From: Medicago truncatula
Taxonomy: Eukaryota > Streptophyta > Magnoliopsida > Fabales > Fabaceae
Direction of reading: 5' to 3'
Assembly (NCBI RefSeq): GCF_003473485.1
Contig: NC_053045.1
Location: 35,314,494-35,378,493 of the forward strand
DNA length: 64,000 nt
Shown here: positions 36,393 through 48,560 of the stretch, piece after piece
How the letters are laid out: the number at the start of each line of letters is the position of its first letter
Numbering within the stretch: the stretch's first letter is position 1
The notes under the pieces: generated by a model
What the model saw: only the letters and a program-made list of their open reading frames with translations
Database searches by the model: none
Told to the model about the DNA's origin: nothing
Translations under genes and position numbers: made by a program

Positions 36393-39250
36393 CTTTTAAA
36401 ATTATTGATTGTTATTTACATCAGAATGGCTACATATATGGAAAATAAAAGACAATTTTAATGTTTGAGTTAAAAAATTTAAAGTAATAATGGATCATTA
36501 AGTTGTTGAACTTTTTAAACCGGAGAGACTCGAAGTAAAATCTTGCAGGTAAGTTTTATCATTTATCATGCTCTACAACTACTTGCTTGAAGACAAAGAA
36601 AACCCAAATTGAGGGTGATACTTTCAACCTTGCGATTTTGCCACTAAAATAAAATTAATGTGTGTGATCTGAAGTGTATGTCCCAACAATATAAGCTATC
36701 CTTTTGGTAATTCTGCAGACATAATGTATATATCTAATTAACTCATGTTACGGTGGAACTGATAAAAATATCAAAATTATTAAGCCAAACATTATGATCG
36801 AGGTACAACCATAACACCTCCATTCATATATGTGAGTTTATAATGTATTTGTCATTTCGTTTATTAATAAAATAAAATAATTTAAATGGATATTTACATT
36901 TTCTGCGAGTTTGGATGAATCAAAGAGTGCATTTTGACAAAAGTTATATCCAAACAAAGTCACCATCATTTGATTTTGTCAAACAAGCTCCCATTGAATA
37001 GCTGTTAAGAGAGATGTGATGGAATAAGTCTCTTTTAACTCAATCAATGTATTAATTTTAAATTCAACTTCAAACATGCAACTTGGTTAATTTTTTATTG
37101 AAAGTATACCGTTCATTTTAGTTCACAAAATTTAAAAATTAATCTTCGTAGCGACGCACAAAATGTCATATTTACAATGCATTAACAGGAGAAAACAATG
37201 TAGGATCGAAGAACCTCTAAAATAACATAGATCGAAGAAATCTTTCAAACGATTAACCCTGGTTTAATTTCTCTCTCCACGATTGTAATATTAGTATTCT
37301 ATTGTTAGTAGGAGTATATTTCATTTCTGTGGTTATTGTTCATGCTGGGCCCAGCATATATTCCAAGATCATCAATTAAACTTTAATCTAATCAGGATTA
37401 CTGTGTTAAAATGATACCGGGGACAAGAAAATCATGGTATTAAGAAAATGTTACATTACAAAACGAAATACAGTTGATTTTGTCTTCCCATGTTTGTCTC
37501 TTTCTTCATATTTTAATTACACTAGTAAACAACTAAAGCTATAAATTGACCTGGGTATGTTATCACGGGATCTTTCTCCTGGTCCCAATATTTTTATTAG
37601 TATTTTATTTCACGTCTTCTTTTGCTCGGTACCATTCATTTTCATATTTTATGTTTTGTGATTAATAATTAATTATTTACTTTATATTTTGTTGTTGTTG
37701 GAAACCTACGTCACCGTGAATTTAACTCGATTGATAAGAACATTGTATAATATACGTAGGGGTTGGAGTTCGAACTCCGAACATTCTATTTTTACCACAT
37801 TTAAAACGTGCGAACTTCAGTTTTGAGATGATTGAGACTTCAGATTAATCTAATACCAAACGATTCAATGAATCTTATATATGAGACACTTACATTTCCA
37901 TAAGTTTAATTCTCTATGGTTTCTAGCTAACAAACAATTTTAGTAGTTAATTAATTCAAAGAATAAAAATCATATCTTTTGTGCCCAACACAACGGCGAA
38001 TTGTTCTTTTAATTATTCATGTAATCATAATGATTCGCATGAATTCCCATTTTTGTGCCCTTGATTGGTGAGTAGGATAATGAAAGCTACATGATTTGTA
38101 ATGTAGTTTGGATCTTATGCAGTTTAAAGACAAAGATCAGGTTCTGAGTTCAATGATCTCAATGTTAGATGATGGGAAACCTAATAATTAATCCGGTTAG
38201 CACATGCAACGTGAGTTTGTTTAGTTACTTAAGCAATAAACTAAGTTACGTCTAGATTATTTCTTTTCTAACTTGAAATTTAAGTTGTTTAGTAATCAAC
38301 TTGAGAATGTTTATTACTTAATCTATACAACTAATATAATATAAAGGAATACCCAAATTTTGTTGCGACTTTTTTTTCTTTATATAATTAATCTTTATTT
38401 TAAAATATGACTTCAATTTTTGCCAAATTAGTTGACCACTAAATAACTTGGAAGAGTAACATCAATAATAACATTGGACAGATTCCTTCAAAAAAAACAT
38501 TGGACAGTTAATCATCATACAAGAAAAAGATAAAACAAGCGAAAGGAATATATTCATTCACAATAGTTTTTCTTATAGAACACTAACGCACTCTTTTTAT
38601 TACCTTAACGTCCGAAAATTATGAACGATATTTTTTATGAAATTTTGATTTTGATTAAAAATATAAATATAAATGTTTATTGTTTTCAAGTTATAATAAA
38701 CCAAACTAACCATGATCATCTATTTCAATGACTCCAACAATATAACAAAAAATTATAATCTAAATTCTTTTTTTTAATGACACCAACAACAATCTTTATT
38801 ATAGAAATTTTTTTAAGGGTATAATTGGGATAATGAAAAAGTAAGTATAAATATACTCATCTAATTTGTTAAATTTTTTGAATGATAAAGGAAAAAAACC
38901 CAGAGATATATATATATATTCTTATCGTGTTTGCTGCATTTTTTTAATATTTAAATTTATTCTAATCTATTTATTACATGTGTTATTTTTATTGAAAAAT
39001 TGAGGGTATTTTTGGAACGAGAAAAAACAAACAGTATATATCATTCTGACTAAAAATATTTGGTCTAATTTATTTTTCTGTTTTTTTTTGTACAGCAATA
39101 GAGCAAATGCTCAAAATAAAAATAAAAATAAGAAGCTACGAAAACAATCTTGGGCATTCAAGTTCCACACATATCATAAAAAAGCAAACAGTGGAGCTCA
39201 ATAGGAGGACACACTACAAAAGGACAACTAAAAGAATTAAAAAAAATTAT
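36393..39250. other. Gene-free AT-rich interval
   Basis: No supported gene. It holds a short (TA)n run at 38909-38920 and the SINE-like unit listed at 37712. Confidence 0.4.
37712..37790 (+). mobile_element. SINE-like unit
   Basis: Box A-like 'gaatttaactcgattgataa' and box B 'ggagttcgaactccg' are spaced as in the other SINEs of the window. TSDs were not found. Confidence 0.45.
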
Positions 39251-40330
39251 ACTAGAAGCACTTCTATTTTCCCCCTCAAGTATGATGAAATTCAACTTGT
39301 CAATCCAAAGTTAAAAGATTGCAAACATGTTTCACCAAGATGGAAACTATACCGCCAAGATTGCAGTTAATTGTAATCATATCAATCAAGATTTTTGAAT
39401 CATTCTCCACGATAAGTTGATAAATATTCAAACCTAGGTACAAAGCGCACATTTTCACATGTGGTTTTTGATCCAACACCCGTCCGAATTGCAAAAGATG
39501 TCTTCATAACCTGAAGTCTCGCTATTCCCTCTACAAGCACCATAATTATTGAGTTTGATCCGACCCTCTAAGGGTATCTTCTAGTCAATGTAGGTTGTCT
39601 CCTTATGCCGAGGGTTTTGGTGAAGATGATACAAGGTGTAATTGGTTATGTCTTTATAGCATCTTTGAATCACTCGAGCCGAGTATTGAGGTCACTGTAA
39701 ATCTTCCTAAACAGTTGATTTATTTCTACACATCTAGAGAAATCAACACACAGCCATGAAAGTTGTTTGACATCCATCCTTGGAAGCTTCAATCCCATGT
39801 TTGTTAAGGTTGATGAAAATCTATCCATGCAAGCACCCGGAAATAAATTAGTAGTAATAAAGTTAGATGAGACAAGTCGGAGCCAAACCTAAGTTGCATG
39901 CAAGCAATCATGAAGGGTAGTCTCATCATCCCTCCCACAACAGTACAAGTAGGCAAAATTACCAATCCCCTCTTGATCCTACGAACATAACATTGGTGAA
40001 AATGTGTGGCGCAACAAAAAAACATAATAGTCAAGATGCAATTGGTTCCTTTCGAATAACATAAATTCTTCCAACCACCTTTGGCAGCAGGAGAGGTATC
40101 GTGTTGCATGTTGTAAACACTCAATGGTAAATTGGTAGTTCATACCAATCTCAAAATATCAGGTCCATCAACATCATTAGGTGCTGGAAGGGCAACACCT
40201 GATCCACAATATCATTCGACAACTTCTCACAGCAAGAAGGATGGTGTCAATGTGATCTTGTGATTTGTGAAGCTAAAGAGAAAAGCTCAACACTAGCGGG
40301 AACTCGTTTGTCCAACATGTTTGACGTTAA
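39250..40330 (-). mobile_element. Decayed L1-type LINE: zf-RVT and RNase H regions
   Basis: Minus strand, from high to low coordinates: DTSPAAKGGWKNLCY, then (frame-shifted) CCGRDDETTLHDCLHAT and VWLRLVSSNFITTN resemble the zf-RVT end of LINE reverse transcriptases. Further down, QLIVENDSKILIDMITINCN matches RVT_3 RNase H (the V..DSK.LVDMI block). Several stops and frameshifts separate them. Confidence 0.6.
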
Positions 40331-41386
40331 CGTTGAAAGTGTTTCAAGTCCAAAATAGGTTTTCATAAAGTAGAATCATAAGGCTGAGAACTGCATGCAA
40401 GATAATAAATTATTTGTCATTTTATAATACCAATAAAATATTAATATTTCTCATATTATTAATCAATTGTAATTTTGTAACATAATTCAAAACTTCTCTT
40501 TTCTTATATACCAAAGCTTACTAACTTTTATCCATGAGCAACTTGTTAAAGTGATATATATTTTTGGAAGGAGATAGTATACAATACATTGTTTCAAATT
40601 TGAATAAAGAGCTTTTTTAAAGCCCCAACAACAGAAGGATTTATGTTGAAGTACAAGTACCTACATCGCATCAGTATGGTTGATTGGTTGTACTTGTAGT
40701 GGCCATGTCAAAAATTGCAAAGGAGGTCAAAGTGGCATAACAAATAGATGCTCTCTTTTCTCCTACGTTGTTATATACGGTTATTACAGTACTAAACAAT
40801 TAATCAATTAGTTTAATAACTTCCACTTCGCATAATTGCGGTAGCACTATAGATGGACCCAAAGACCCATGCATTATAAAAAAGATCAAAATCAAAATTG
40901 AAATAATTAGAATCTGACAATATTTTAAAACTGTTTAGGATAAAAAGTTGACATTGCCTTTAATTTAGCTTTCCTAAAGTAGACTTAGTACATTGCATTA
41001 CAAAATTGTACCGCACTAAAAGAATGGATCTGGAATTTTTCAAAAAAAGAAAAAAGAAAGAATTTGGATTCCTAACTGTAGTATAAGCATACAGTTGCAC
41101 GCTTCCTAACCATTGATTTAAGATCATAGAGTTCATTTTGAACAACAATGGAATCAACATTAGTATTCACTCTCATTTCCTCTAAACTCGTAAACAAAAG
41201 CTAAACAATCTCGACCATTAATTTAAAATCCGACGGTTAAAATATGCATCAAATCCAAATTCGCATAAAAAATAACAAGTGGGCTCAAGCAAAGCCCACA
41301 TGACCCATCTCCCTCTGTCACATGGGCTTGACTACGATATCAGCAACAGCGAAAAGGGTACAATCTCGTAATTATCTTCAACTCTA
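40331..41386. other. Intergenic DNA upstream of the SAUR gene
   Basis: No gene. Near 41281-41330 three site II-like motifs occur (TGGGCTC, AGCCCA, TGGGCTT), with an inverted pair 'agcccacatgac' and 'gtcacatgggct' that could be TCP binding sites for the SAUR gene downstream. Confidence 0.4.
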
Positions 41387-41535
41387 ATGGCATTTTATTT
41401 CCACTCAAACCATATATACGTTTCACCTTCAACAACAATTTCCAAATTATTCCAATTACAACTAAACAAAACAAAACCCGCTCCGTTACTTTTTCCACAC
41501 TCCACCTTTTTTCTTTTCACACCTCCAATTTCCAA

Positions 41536-41955
41536 ATGTCGCCGTCAACCTCCACCGGAAACTGCAGCAAAATCCGCCGCATTGTTCGCCTCCGTCAAAT
41601 GCTTCTCCGGTGGCGAAAGAAAGCTCGATTAGGAGCGTATGATGTACCGGAAGGACACGTGGCGGTTTGTGTGGGTCCCAGTATGAGAAGATTCGTTGTT
41701 CGTGCTAGTTACTTGAATCACCCGATCTTCAAGAAGCTTCTGATACAAGCGGAGGAAGAGTACGGTTTCTGCAACCATGGACCGCTTGCGATTCCGTGTG
41801 ATGAGTTTGAGTTTGAAGAGATTCTTCGGGTTATGGCCCGACCCGAGTTCAGGTTCTCGACGGTTGAAGATTTTCAGAGACGATGCCACGTGGATGTTAG
41901 AAGTAGTAATAGTTGTGAATCGAGGCCTTTGCTTCGTGACGACTCCATTTGTTGA
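41536..41955 (+). CDS. SAUR family protein (small auxin-up RNA), 139 aa
   Basis: Intronless, as is normal for SAURs. The core domain spans residues 35-100: YDVPEGHVAVCVGPSMRRFV, then ASYLNHPIFKKLLIQAEEEY and GPLAIPCDEFEFEEILRVM, all diagnostic. The N-terminus is basic (KIRRIVRLRQMLLRWRKKAR), and a 39-residue C-terminal extension is Arg/Ser-rich. SAURs restrain PP2C-D phosphatases at the plasma membrane and so promote acid growth; that role is inferred from the family. The start is the first Met in frame. A TATA-like 'catatatac' lies near 41410. No canonical TGTCTC auxin element was seen in the 300 bp upstream. Confidence 0.93.
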   Translation: MSPSTSTGNCSKIRRIVRLRQMLLRWRKKARLGAYDVPEGHVAVCVGPSMRRFVVRASYLNHPIFKKLLIQAEEEYGFCNHGPLAIPCDEFEFEEILRVMARPEFRFSTVEDFQRRCHVDVRSSNSCESRPLLRDDSIC

Positions 41956-44540
41956 GTTAGTGAGTTAACTCGGTTTTCATGGACCGGGTTTTTTTTTTTT
42001 GTTGAAAATATTATAATCATCACTAACTCTTTTTTTGTTAGGGGGAGGGGTGTTTTTTGTGCTAATGATTGATTGATGTTAGGAAGAAAATATTTTACTG
42101 GTGAAATGATGAAAAAAATTATGGATCTGGTTTGATTATTATTTTATTCATTTTTTTTGGATTTAAGTTGTGGATGGTTTGTATATGGATCTGCTAATTA
42201 CTTTGATCAATTTCAAACGAAGCTTGCAATTTTATTTTTATTTTTTATTTTTTTTATCTTTAAGAATTTATATTTGATATTTGGATTTAATTTAACTTTC
42301 AATTTAGCATTTTTTATTTAAAAAAAAAATTAGTCCATCTAAATTGACATAAAAAAAAAAAAAAAAAATCCAACCAGCACACTCAAAGATTTCAAATCAA
42401 TACTATCGAGCAAACTCAAGTGGGTTAATGTTTAATTTAGATTAACTTTTATTTTACAGGAATTTTCAACTAAAAAGCGTTGTATTTTTTAATTTACTAC
42501 TTTTGTTAAATGAAATATGTTAACAACACAAAATTTGGATTTTTTTTTTAATTAAAAAGTTAAATTCGTAGAGTTTCATTTAGGGGTCATGTTAACAAAA
42601 CAAAAAAAAAGTTTTAAATTGAAAATGATATTTTTTTAACTTTAAAGAAATTGACTATACAATTTTCAATACAACGTATACAATATTTATTTTCTTAACT
42701 ATTGTATCAAAGACACCGATTAACATTTCCCTTTTAATTAATCATGTGATCATATGATATTTTTTAACTGAGTTAAGTTGATATTATAAATCTATCCTTT
42801 ATACCAAAGATAAATCATTTAAGTTTAAAAAATAAAATCAACTCTTCGATCCATAGATGAAGGGCCAGAGATCCGGAGTTAAACGAAGAGTAAATAAGTT
42901 TTGATTAAGAATTGTTTCACACAATAATCAAATCCGTGTATTATTGAACATTGTTATTTGGTAGAGTTCACTAATCATTTGATTAATTATCTAATTAATT
43001 AAGCGTTCCTTGACACTTAAATAAGTGAGTTGTAATCTTCGTTATTTCTACCGAAAATTAAAAACATCATTTGAAAAGATATACACACATAAAATAAATG
43101 GTGAGTTCCACCATCAAGCATATCCTATCATTGTTAATTTTATTTTCAAAACACTTTGTCTTCTAATATAACTCTATCAATTTTGACCAATGGAGATTTT
43201 TTCTTTTGACAAATAGAGATCACATTATCGTTAGGAATAAAGATATACACTTTATTTATTTATTTATTATTATCTTTGGTTATAAAGTTACACACTTTTA
43301 ACATTTAATTAAATTTTACTCCAAGCACAAGTGCTATTTTAATATTGGAAATATTATTTGTTTGCCTCAACATCTATTTATTAGATCAAATCGTGAACAA
43401 TCTTAAATTTACAACTCTTCATATTCCAAATCCTCAGGAAGAGGTCTTGTTGGTAGAAGTTAATCACTTCTCTAGATCTATGTTGAGTCCAAAAAAATAA
43501 ATGAAGTATACGTTTTGCATGTTTACACTTTGCATATTGCACCTTATAAGGCTCCCATTGGCCAGTCCCATGCTTACACTTTTATATCATCTACAGAATC
43601 AAACTAAATTCTTTACTCATCCATACATTTTTTTTACTTCATCCATACATTTTATCTTGATAAATTATAGTACTAAATTAGTGTATTTTTCCTTTGTAAA
43701 AAAAAAAGTGTATTTTTCTTAAACATGCTAAATGTCTGGAAGACCTATACGTATACAAAAATTGAAATGCAGTTAATGAACTAATAAAAGCTGCAAGTAT
43801 CACGCACACAACAAGTATTAATATGGATGTCCTTCTGCAAGCAAGAGATTATAAATACCGTTTAGAATATTTTATCATGATGTTGATATCTCACCTTCTA
43901 TTAATGATATACATATTTTAGCCGTAATTATATTTTTTGAAAGCATGATACATTTTTCTGTGTGAATTGGAAGCATGATAAATTCAGTCAAGAAAAGAAA
44001 GCATAATAAACACAGGTGATGATGATGTTCATCATTAAAAATTGGTTCAAGTTGTGGAAATTCTTGATAAACTAGTTTAAAGCAGATGAACTTATAGATG
44101 ATAGTCGATAAGATAGTTTATAAGTGTAGTTGACGGCGAATTAGTTAGGTAACTAATTAAATTTATAATGTTTGATAAAATTAACGGTTGAACTAACTTA
44201 TAAACATAAAATGACATAAAAAAGCGTCACTTTCTTTTTCTTTCTCTCAATTAAGCTTGCAATGATAACATTGAGAGAGAAAAAATGTAAGCTATAAACT
44301 ACTTGAATGTACTTATTAGATGCATTTTTCTCTTTGTTAAGGTATGACACATTCTAGTTTGTCAAATTTTACACAATTAATTAAGGGTCATGTTAACTTG
44401 TGTCCTAAGGGCACAAGTTAAGAAACTAAAAATGGAATTAAAAAGTAACTTTTATATTGAAAAGACAAAATTTCAAACTTTTAATATATTGAATATACAA
44501 TTTCCAAGAAAAAGTTTCTATGTTTAGTTTCTAAACTGAG
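41956..44540. other. Gene-free AT-rich interval with MITE-like ends
   Basis: 42580-42740 carries degenerate ends ('gtcatgttaac', 'gattaacatttccc') of the family seen at 8690. 44393-44425 has the hairpin 'acttgtgtcctaagggcaca' with 'agtt', a single arm of the same family. Long A/T homopolymers are common. No gene. Confidence 0.4.
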
Positions 44541-45401
44541 TGAATACCTAAATTCGTCCCTGAATTTTTACGAATCGGACATAAACGTCCCCCAATTCAT
44601 CAAAATGCACGCTTTGTCCCTGAATTCAACAAACGTCCATCAAAATAGTCATTTCGTCCAAATGTTCTGTTAGTGCTGCTGAGCTTTCGTCCTGCATGTC
44701 ATGGTGTCTTGTACACGTGTCAACAAGAAAGCCACGTGTACAAGGACTAATTTGATGGAAACGCTAAAAATTTCAGTTTTACTTTTTAAATTCAATTTTT
44801 CCTTGTTTTTCCAAATTTACCCCTCTATTACCCGTACCTTTCCATCCTCACATTTCAGTTAGAACAACAAAAACGTCCCTGACCTTTCTCCTTCCCGCTA
44901 AAACCTTCATCAACTTCACCCCTTTAAAATCATCATCATCTCCGGCGAGGAACGTTGCAAAAAGTTCCGCTTTGACATAAGATTTTAGGGTTTTGTGTTA
45001 AAGACTATAAAATTTCATGTTTTTATGTTTGGTTACTAAAAATGGTGAACACTAGAGTAGTTATGAACAAAAAAAAAAGGCTGATTAAAATAGTTTATAA
45101 AAAGGGTTTATTTTGTACTGTGATTTACATTTTTATGTTGTTTTGCTGGAAATGTTAATCCTGCAAGTTTTGTTGCTGAAAATGTTAATCTTGAAAATCT
45201 TGTTGCTGAAAATGATGGACAAGTTGCAGAAACTGCTGAAAATGTCAATGTTGGAAATGTTGCAATTCAGGGACAAAATCTTGTCAATGTTGTTGCAAAT
45301 GAAGTAGTGCATGGACATGCATGACTGTTAAATCTTAATGATCGATTTGATTGTTAGTGTTATAATTTAGGGACTTATTTGATTGAATGTTTTATGATTT
45401 A

Positions 45402-45626
45402 GGGACTGTTATGATTGAAAATGTTGTTCCTACAAGGAGGTATGACATTAGAGGGCCAATTATTTTAAATGAGAGGCCTAGTCAAACACTAGTGAGGGGT
45501 CCTGCACCAGCACATCCAACTGCTCCTGACGTTATTAGAGTTCCATATCCAAATTATGGTTCATCCGGTTCAACTCAACCTAAGTTCATGGAGTTTATCC
45601 CAACCCCCGGATTTTCAAAGAACTGA
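45402..45626 (+). pseudogene. Possible MuDR-type transposase C-terminal fragment
   Basis: The frame reads TVMIENVVPTRRYDIRGPII, ending in KFMEFIPTPGFSKN-stop. The ending resembles MuDR-family transposase tails of legumes as I remember them, but there is no catalytic domain here. It could equally be an unrelated protein carried by the element. Confidence 0.35.
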
Positions 45627-45854
45627 TACTTGATGCATGTTTGGATTATGCTTTTGGAATATTTTGACTTGTTTAAATTATGCCCTCAAGTTGGGTTTCT
45701 TTTTGGCTATGTAATATTTAAGAACATCCTTCTATAACTTATGACTTGTTAATGCCCCATAGTTTGGTTGCTTTTGTCTATGTAATATTTCAAACTTAAG
45801 ACATATGACTTATTTAATGGTATTTTCAAGCATGAAGTTGTATATATGTTTATA

Positions 45855-46134
45855 CTCCCTCCGTCCCAAATTGTATGACGTTTTGGACATTTCACACATA
45901 TTAAAAATGTAATTAATATTGTGTGGAAAAGAGATATTATGAGTTGTTTTACAAAATTGTCCTTAATAAATAATATGGAAAAGATAAATAAAAGACTTGA
46001 AAGAAGAGAGAGTAATAAATAGTTAAGGTTATAATAGGAAAAATAACATTAATGTTTTATTGGTATTGTAAAGTGACATACAATTTGAGACAAATATTTT
46101 TTCTAAAGTTACATACAATTTGGGACGGAGGGAG
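45855..46134. mobile_element. Stowaway (Tc1/mariner) MITE, 280 bp, TA TSD
   Basis: The ends CTCCCTCCGTCCCAAATTGT and ACAATTTGGGACGGAGGGAG are the canonical Stowaway terminal repeats, flanked by TA (45853-45854 and 46135-46136). It is inserted within the Mutator-like remnant. Confidence 0.95.
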
Positions 46135-46385
46135 TATAATTCAAGGACTTATTTGACGGTTTTTTTAATATAATTTAGGGATCGATTTGATAGTAAGTAA
46201 AAATTAACAGGGACTATATTGCATAATATTTTTTGAAATCAATCAATTTCGTCTTTGGAAATTTTTGTCACTATCAGCCAATTTATTCATTGCTTATGTG
46301 GCATCTGACATGGCAATCCATCTGATAGGTTAACGACCACGTCATCACCGTTAACACCTCAAATGGACGTAGGGACTAATTTGAT

Positions 46386-47849
46386 TGCTAGGAAAGCAAA
46401 ATTCTACATTTCCACAAAAGTAGCTCTTTGAAATGTGGGTTTGACTTTCCCACCACCAAACCAAATAGATACTTAGAGAGCTTACTTTTCGGCTTTGATA
46501 GAACGAGTTTAAACAATTGAAATGTAAATGGTCTGAACTTTGTACACCAATTCAAATTGATGATTGCACTTAGCACGTCAATCGTATCATTGTAGTATTT
46601 ATCTACAGAGAAATGATATTTGTACAACCATTTTATTACAACTTTCTCTCTCATATTCATATTATATTCTTATTCTCTCTCTTTCTTTTTCTTTTTCTAT
46701 TGTTTTGAACCAATGAAAAAATATAAAATAAAAGTTGTCATCAAAATTGTCACAAATGATTGTACACATATTATAGGTCCAAGGTGTGATACCTCTTGAA
46801 ATGTGAGGCCATGACCTTTCCTCTGTCTAGATTTTTTTCTTGGAAACTTATTATCTACTTTTATTTCATGTTTTGAAATCTCCATCAGCCTCTTGAATTA
46901 AGGTTTTAGGTCCGGCCCTATATGGGGCTCTGTTCCCTTATAATAATTATAATAACTTGGTCACGTTACAAATGATGCCTTGTAGTGACTAGTGACAACA
47001 TAAATATGTGGTTGCAATTTTGTTTCTCTTCTGTTGAATTGAAATATGATCAATTTTCATATCATTATTCCTTAGTATGCACTCAGCACCAAGCAATACA
47101 AATTTGTGCAGTGGAGCCGAGAGTCACGGGGTATAGTCCATTGACAAAGGTAAAGGAAAATTTCACTCAGTGGATATACTACTGTTAACCTAGAAAGAAT
47201 CAAGTAGTACTTATTGTACTCACATATTAATTTTATCGATTATCATTGTCTTAATGCACTTTAACGACCATAAATCTCATTTAACTAATGTTTACTTTTA
47301 TGTACTATCATCCTTTTGTTGGAGGTAGGTTTGAAAAGTTGAGGATGAACCAATCCCATTGTGAATAGCAACTTGCATAATGTGACAAAGCCTGATTAAT
47401 TAGGCTGTAATTATCCTCTTTTATTTATTGATCATGTAATTATACTGTTGTAATCAGCAAGTTAATGGCTACTTATATATTCCTTGTCAAAAAAAAAAAA
47501 AAAAAAAGGCTACTTATATTGCATAATTAAAAGGTAAAGAAAGGGTCCACTTCGTGCGTCTTTGAATTATGATGGTCTAAAAGTATCCAATCCTAGATCA
47601 ACTGATTATTTTCGATTGGGTCAGCCTCAATGGATCTTGTCCTTCCTTTGATTGGATTCTTGACAATATTTTCTTCATGTTGGTCCCTCATACATCATTT
47701 CCCACATGCAAAGGCCTAAAGGACCAACTTTTCTGAAAAGTACACATATCTAAGATAATGCAATATAGAAATGAGAAATTTTAAAATGAAATGAGGAGAA
47801 CAATGTCTATGTCATGTTTAAGTTTTGGAAATGGACTGAATCATCAACT
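46386..47849. other. Intergenic AT-rich DNA
   Basis: No supported gene. 46600-46760 contains 'gagaaatgatatttgtacaa' and 'ttgtcacaaatgattgtaca', possibly parts of another repeat. Confidence 0.35.
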
Positions 47850-48560
47850 TCGTCCTTGAATTTGCAAACACTAATCAAATTCATTCCTTAATTTGTTGAA
47901 ATATCAAATTAATCTCTGAATTTAATAGGCATTCATCAAATTCATCCATCCGTCCAATCTCTCCGTCAGTGAGGCTGATGTGTCGTCCATGAGCTCAGTT
48001 CCTATACAATCAACTTTGTCCATCAACCTTGTCTTCCAAACCTCTTCATTGCCATTTTCCTTAGCCTTAACCATTAACTGAACCTTCTCCAACAATTTTT
48101 CCTTTGTTCCATGACCAACACCAATTCCATCAACTCCATTGTTTTTAAAGTATCTTAGTTCTTCAGCTTCATAAACCCAGACAAAAAATTCACAATTTTC
48201 ATCATCATCCTATACAAAGGAAATTCAAAATCAATCAACATTAAACAAACCATTATGACACCACATAACCATTATTAAACAAACCTTTGATAGAGGGCAA
48301 ACATAGAAAGACCTTCTTAGGTTTTTGACATTATTGGCTTTTCTTAGAGCATAAATTATGGGACACCAACATTCAAGTACTCTCACATCACCATTAAACA
48401 TAAAGCTTGAAGACGAAGCTCGAATTGCTCTTTCGTGGAAAACAATAGTTTGAGCAATCTAAGGAGAAACTTAACTTATAAACCAAGTGTGAATGAAGTG
48501 ATTACAACGCTCCCATGTATTGCGGATTAAATAATCCAAATCAGGTAGATGAATTGATCC
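47850..48560 (-). mobile_element. Mutator-like remnant carrying a GRF zinc-finger frame
   Basis: The left border region (47860-47960) has the 'cttcgtccttgaattt', 'ctctgaattt' and 'catccgtccaatc' phrases shared in style with 44541. The right end was not defined. The GRF frame below lies entirely within it and its last codons run into this end sequence. Confidence 0.4.
47922..48401 (-). CDS. GRF-type zinc-finger protein, two exons, about 134 aa (probably TE-borne)
   Basis: Exon 1 (48401-48285) and exon 2 (48209-47922) join cleanly at a GT donor and AG acceptor preceded by 'cctttgtatag'. The protein reads MFNGDVRVLECWCPIIYALR, then RRSFYVCPLSK|DDDENCEFFVWVYEAEE. All four zinc ligands of the GRF finger (CxC...C...C) fall at residues 11, 13, 35 and 45, with the FF.W block after the last. 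The rest is Glu/Lys-rich and possibly coiled coil (TKEKLLEKVQLMVKAKENGN), ending LDGWMNLMNAY. The finger lacks the usual Gly after CWC. The frame is open upstream to a 'ctccttag' site, so an earlier exon is possible. Such small GRF proteins are often associated with Mutator-like elements in legumes (from memory). GRF fingers are thought to bind single-stranded nucleic acid. Confidence 0.6.

Larger units (their letters stand above)
44541..46385 (+). mobile_element. Mutator-like (MULE) remnant with nested Stowaway MITE
   Basis: The left part, with repeated 'cgtccctgaatt' and 'tttgtccctgaattc' phrases and 'acacgtgtcaacaagaaagc', is of a type I associate with long MULE ends in legumes; similar phrases open the element near 47850. 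Inside, an Asn/Val-rich frame (NVNLENLVAENDGQVAETAE, about 45150-45322) and the fragment at 45402-45626 look like a transposase tail. I could not align the right end (46190-46385) as an inverted copy of the left, so the element is probably broken. Confidence 0.4.
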
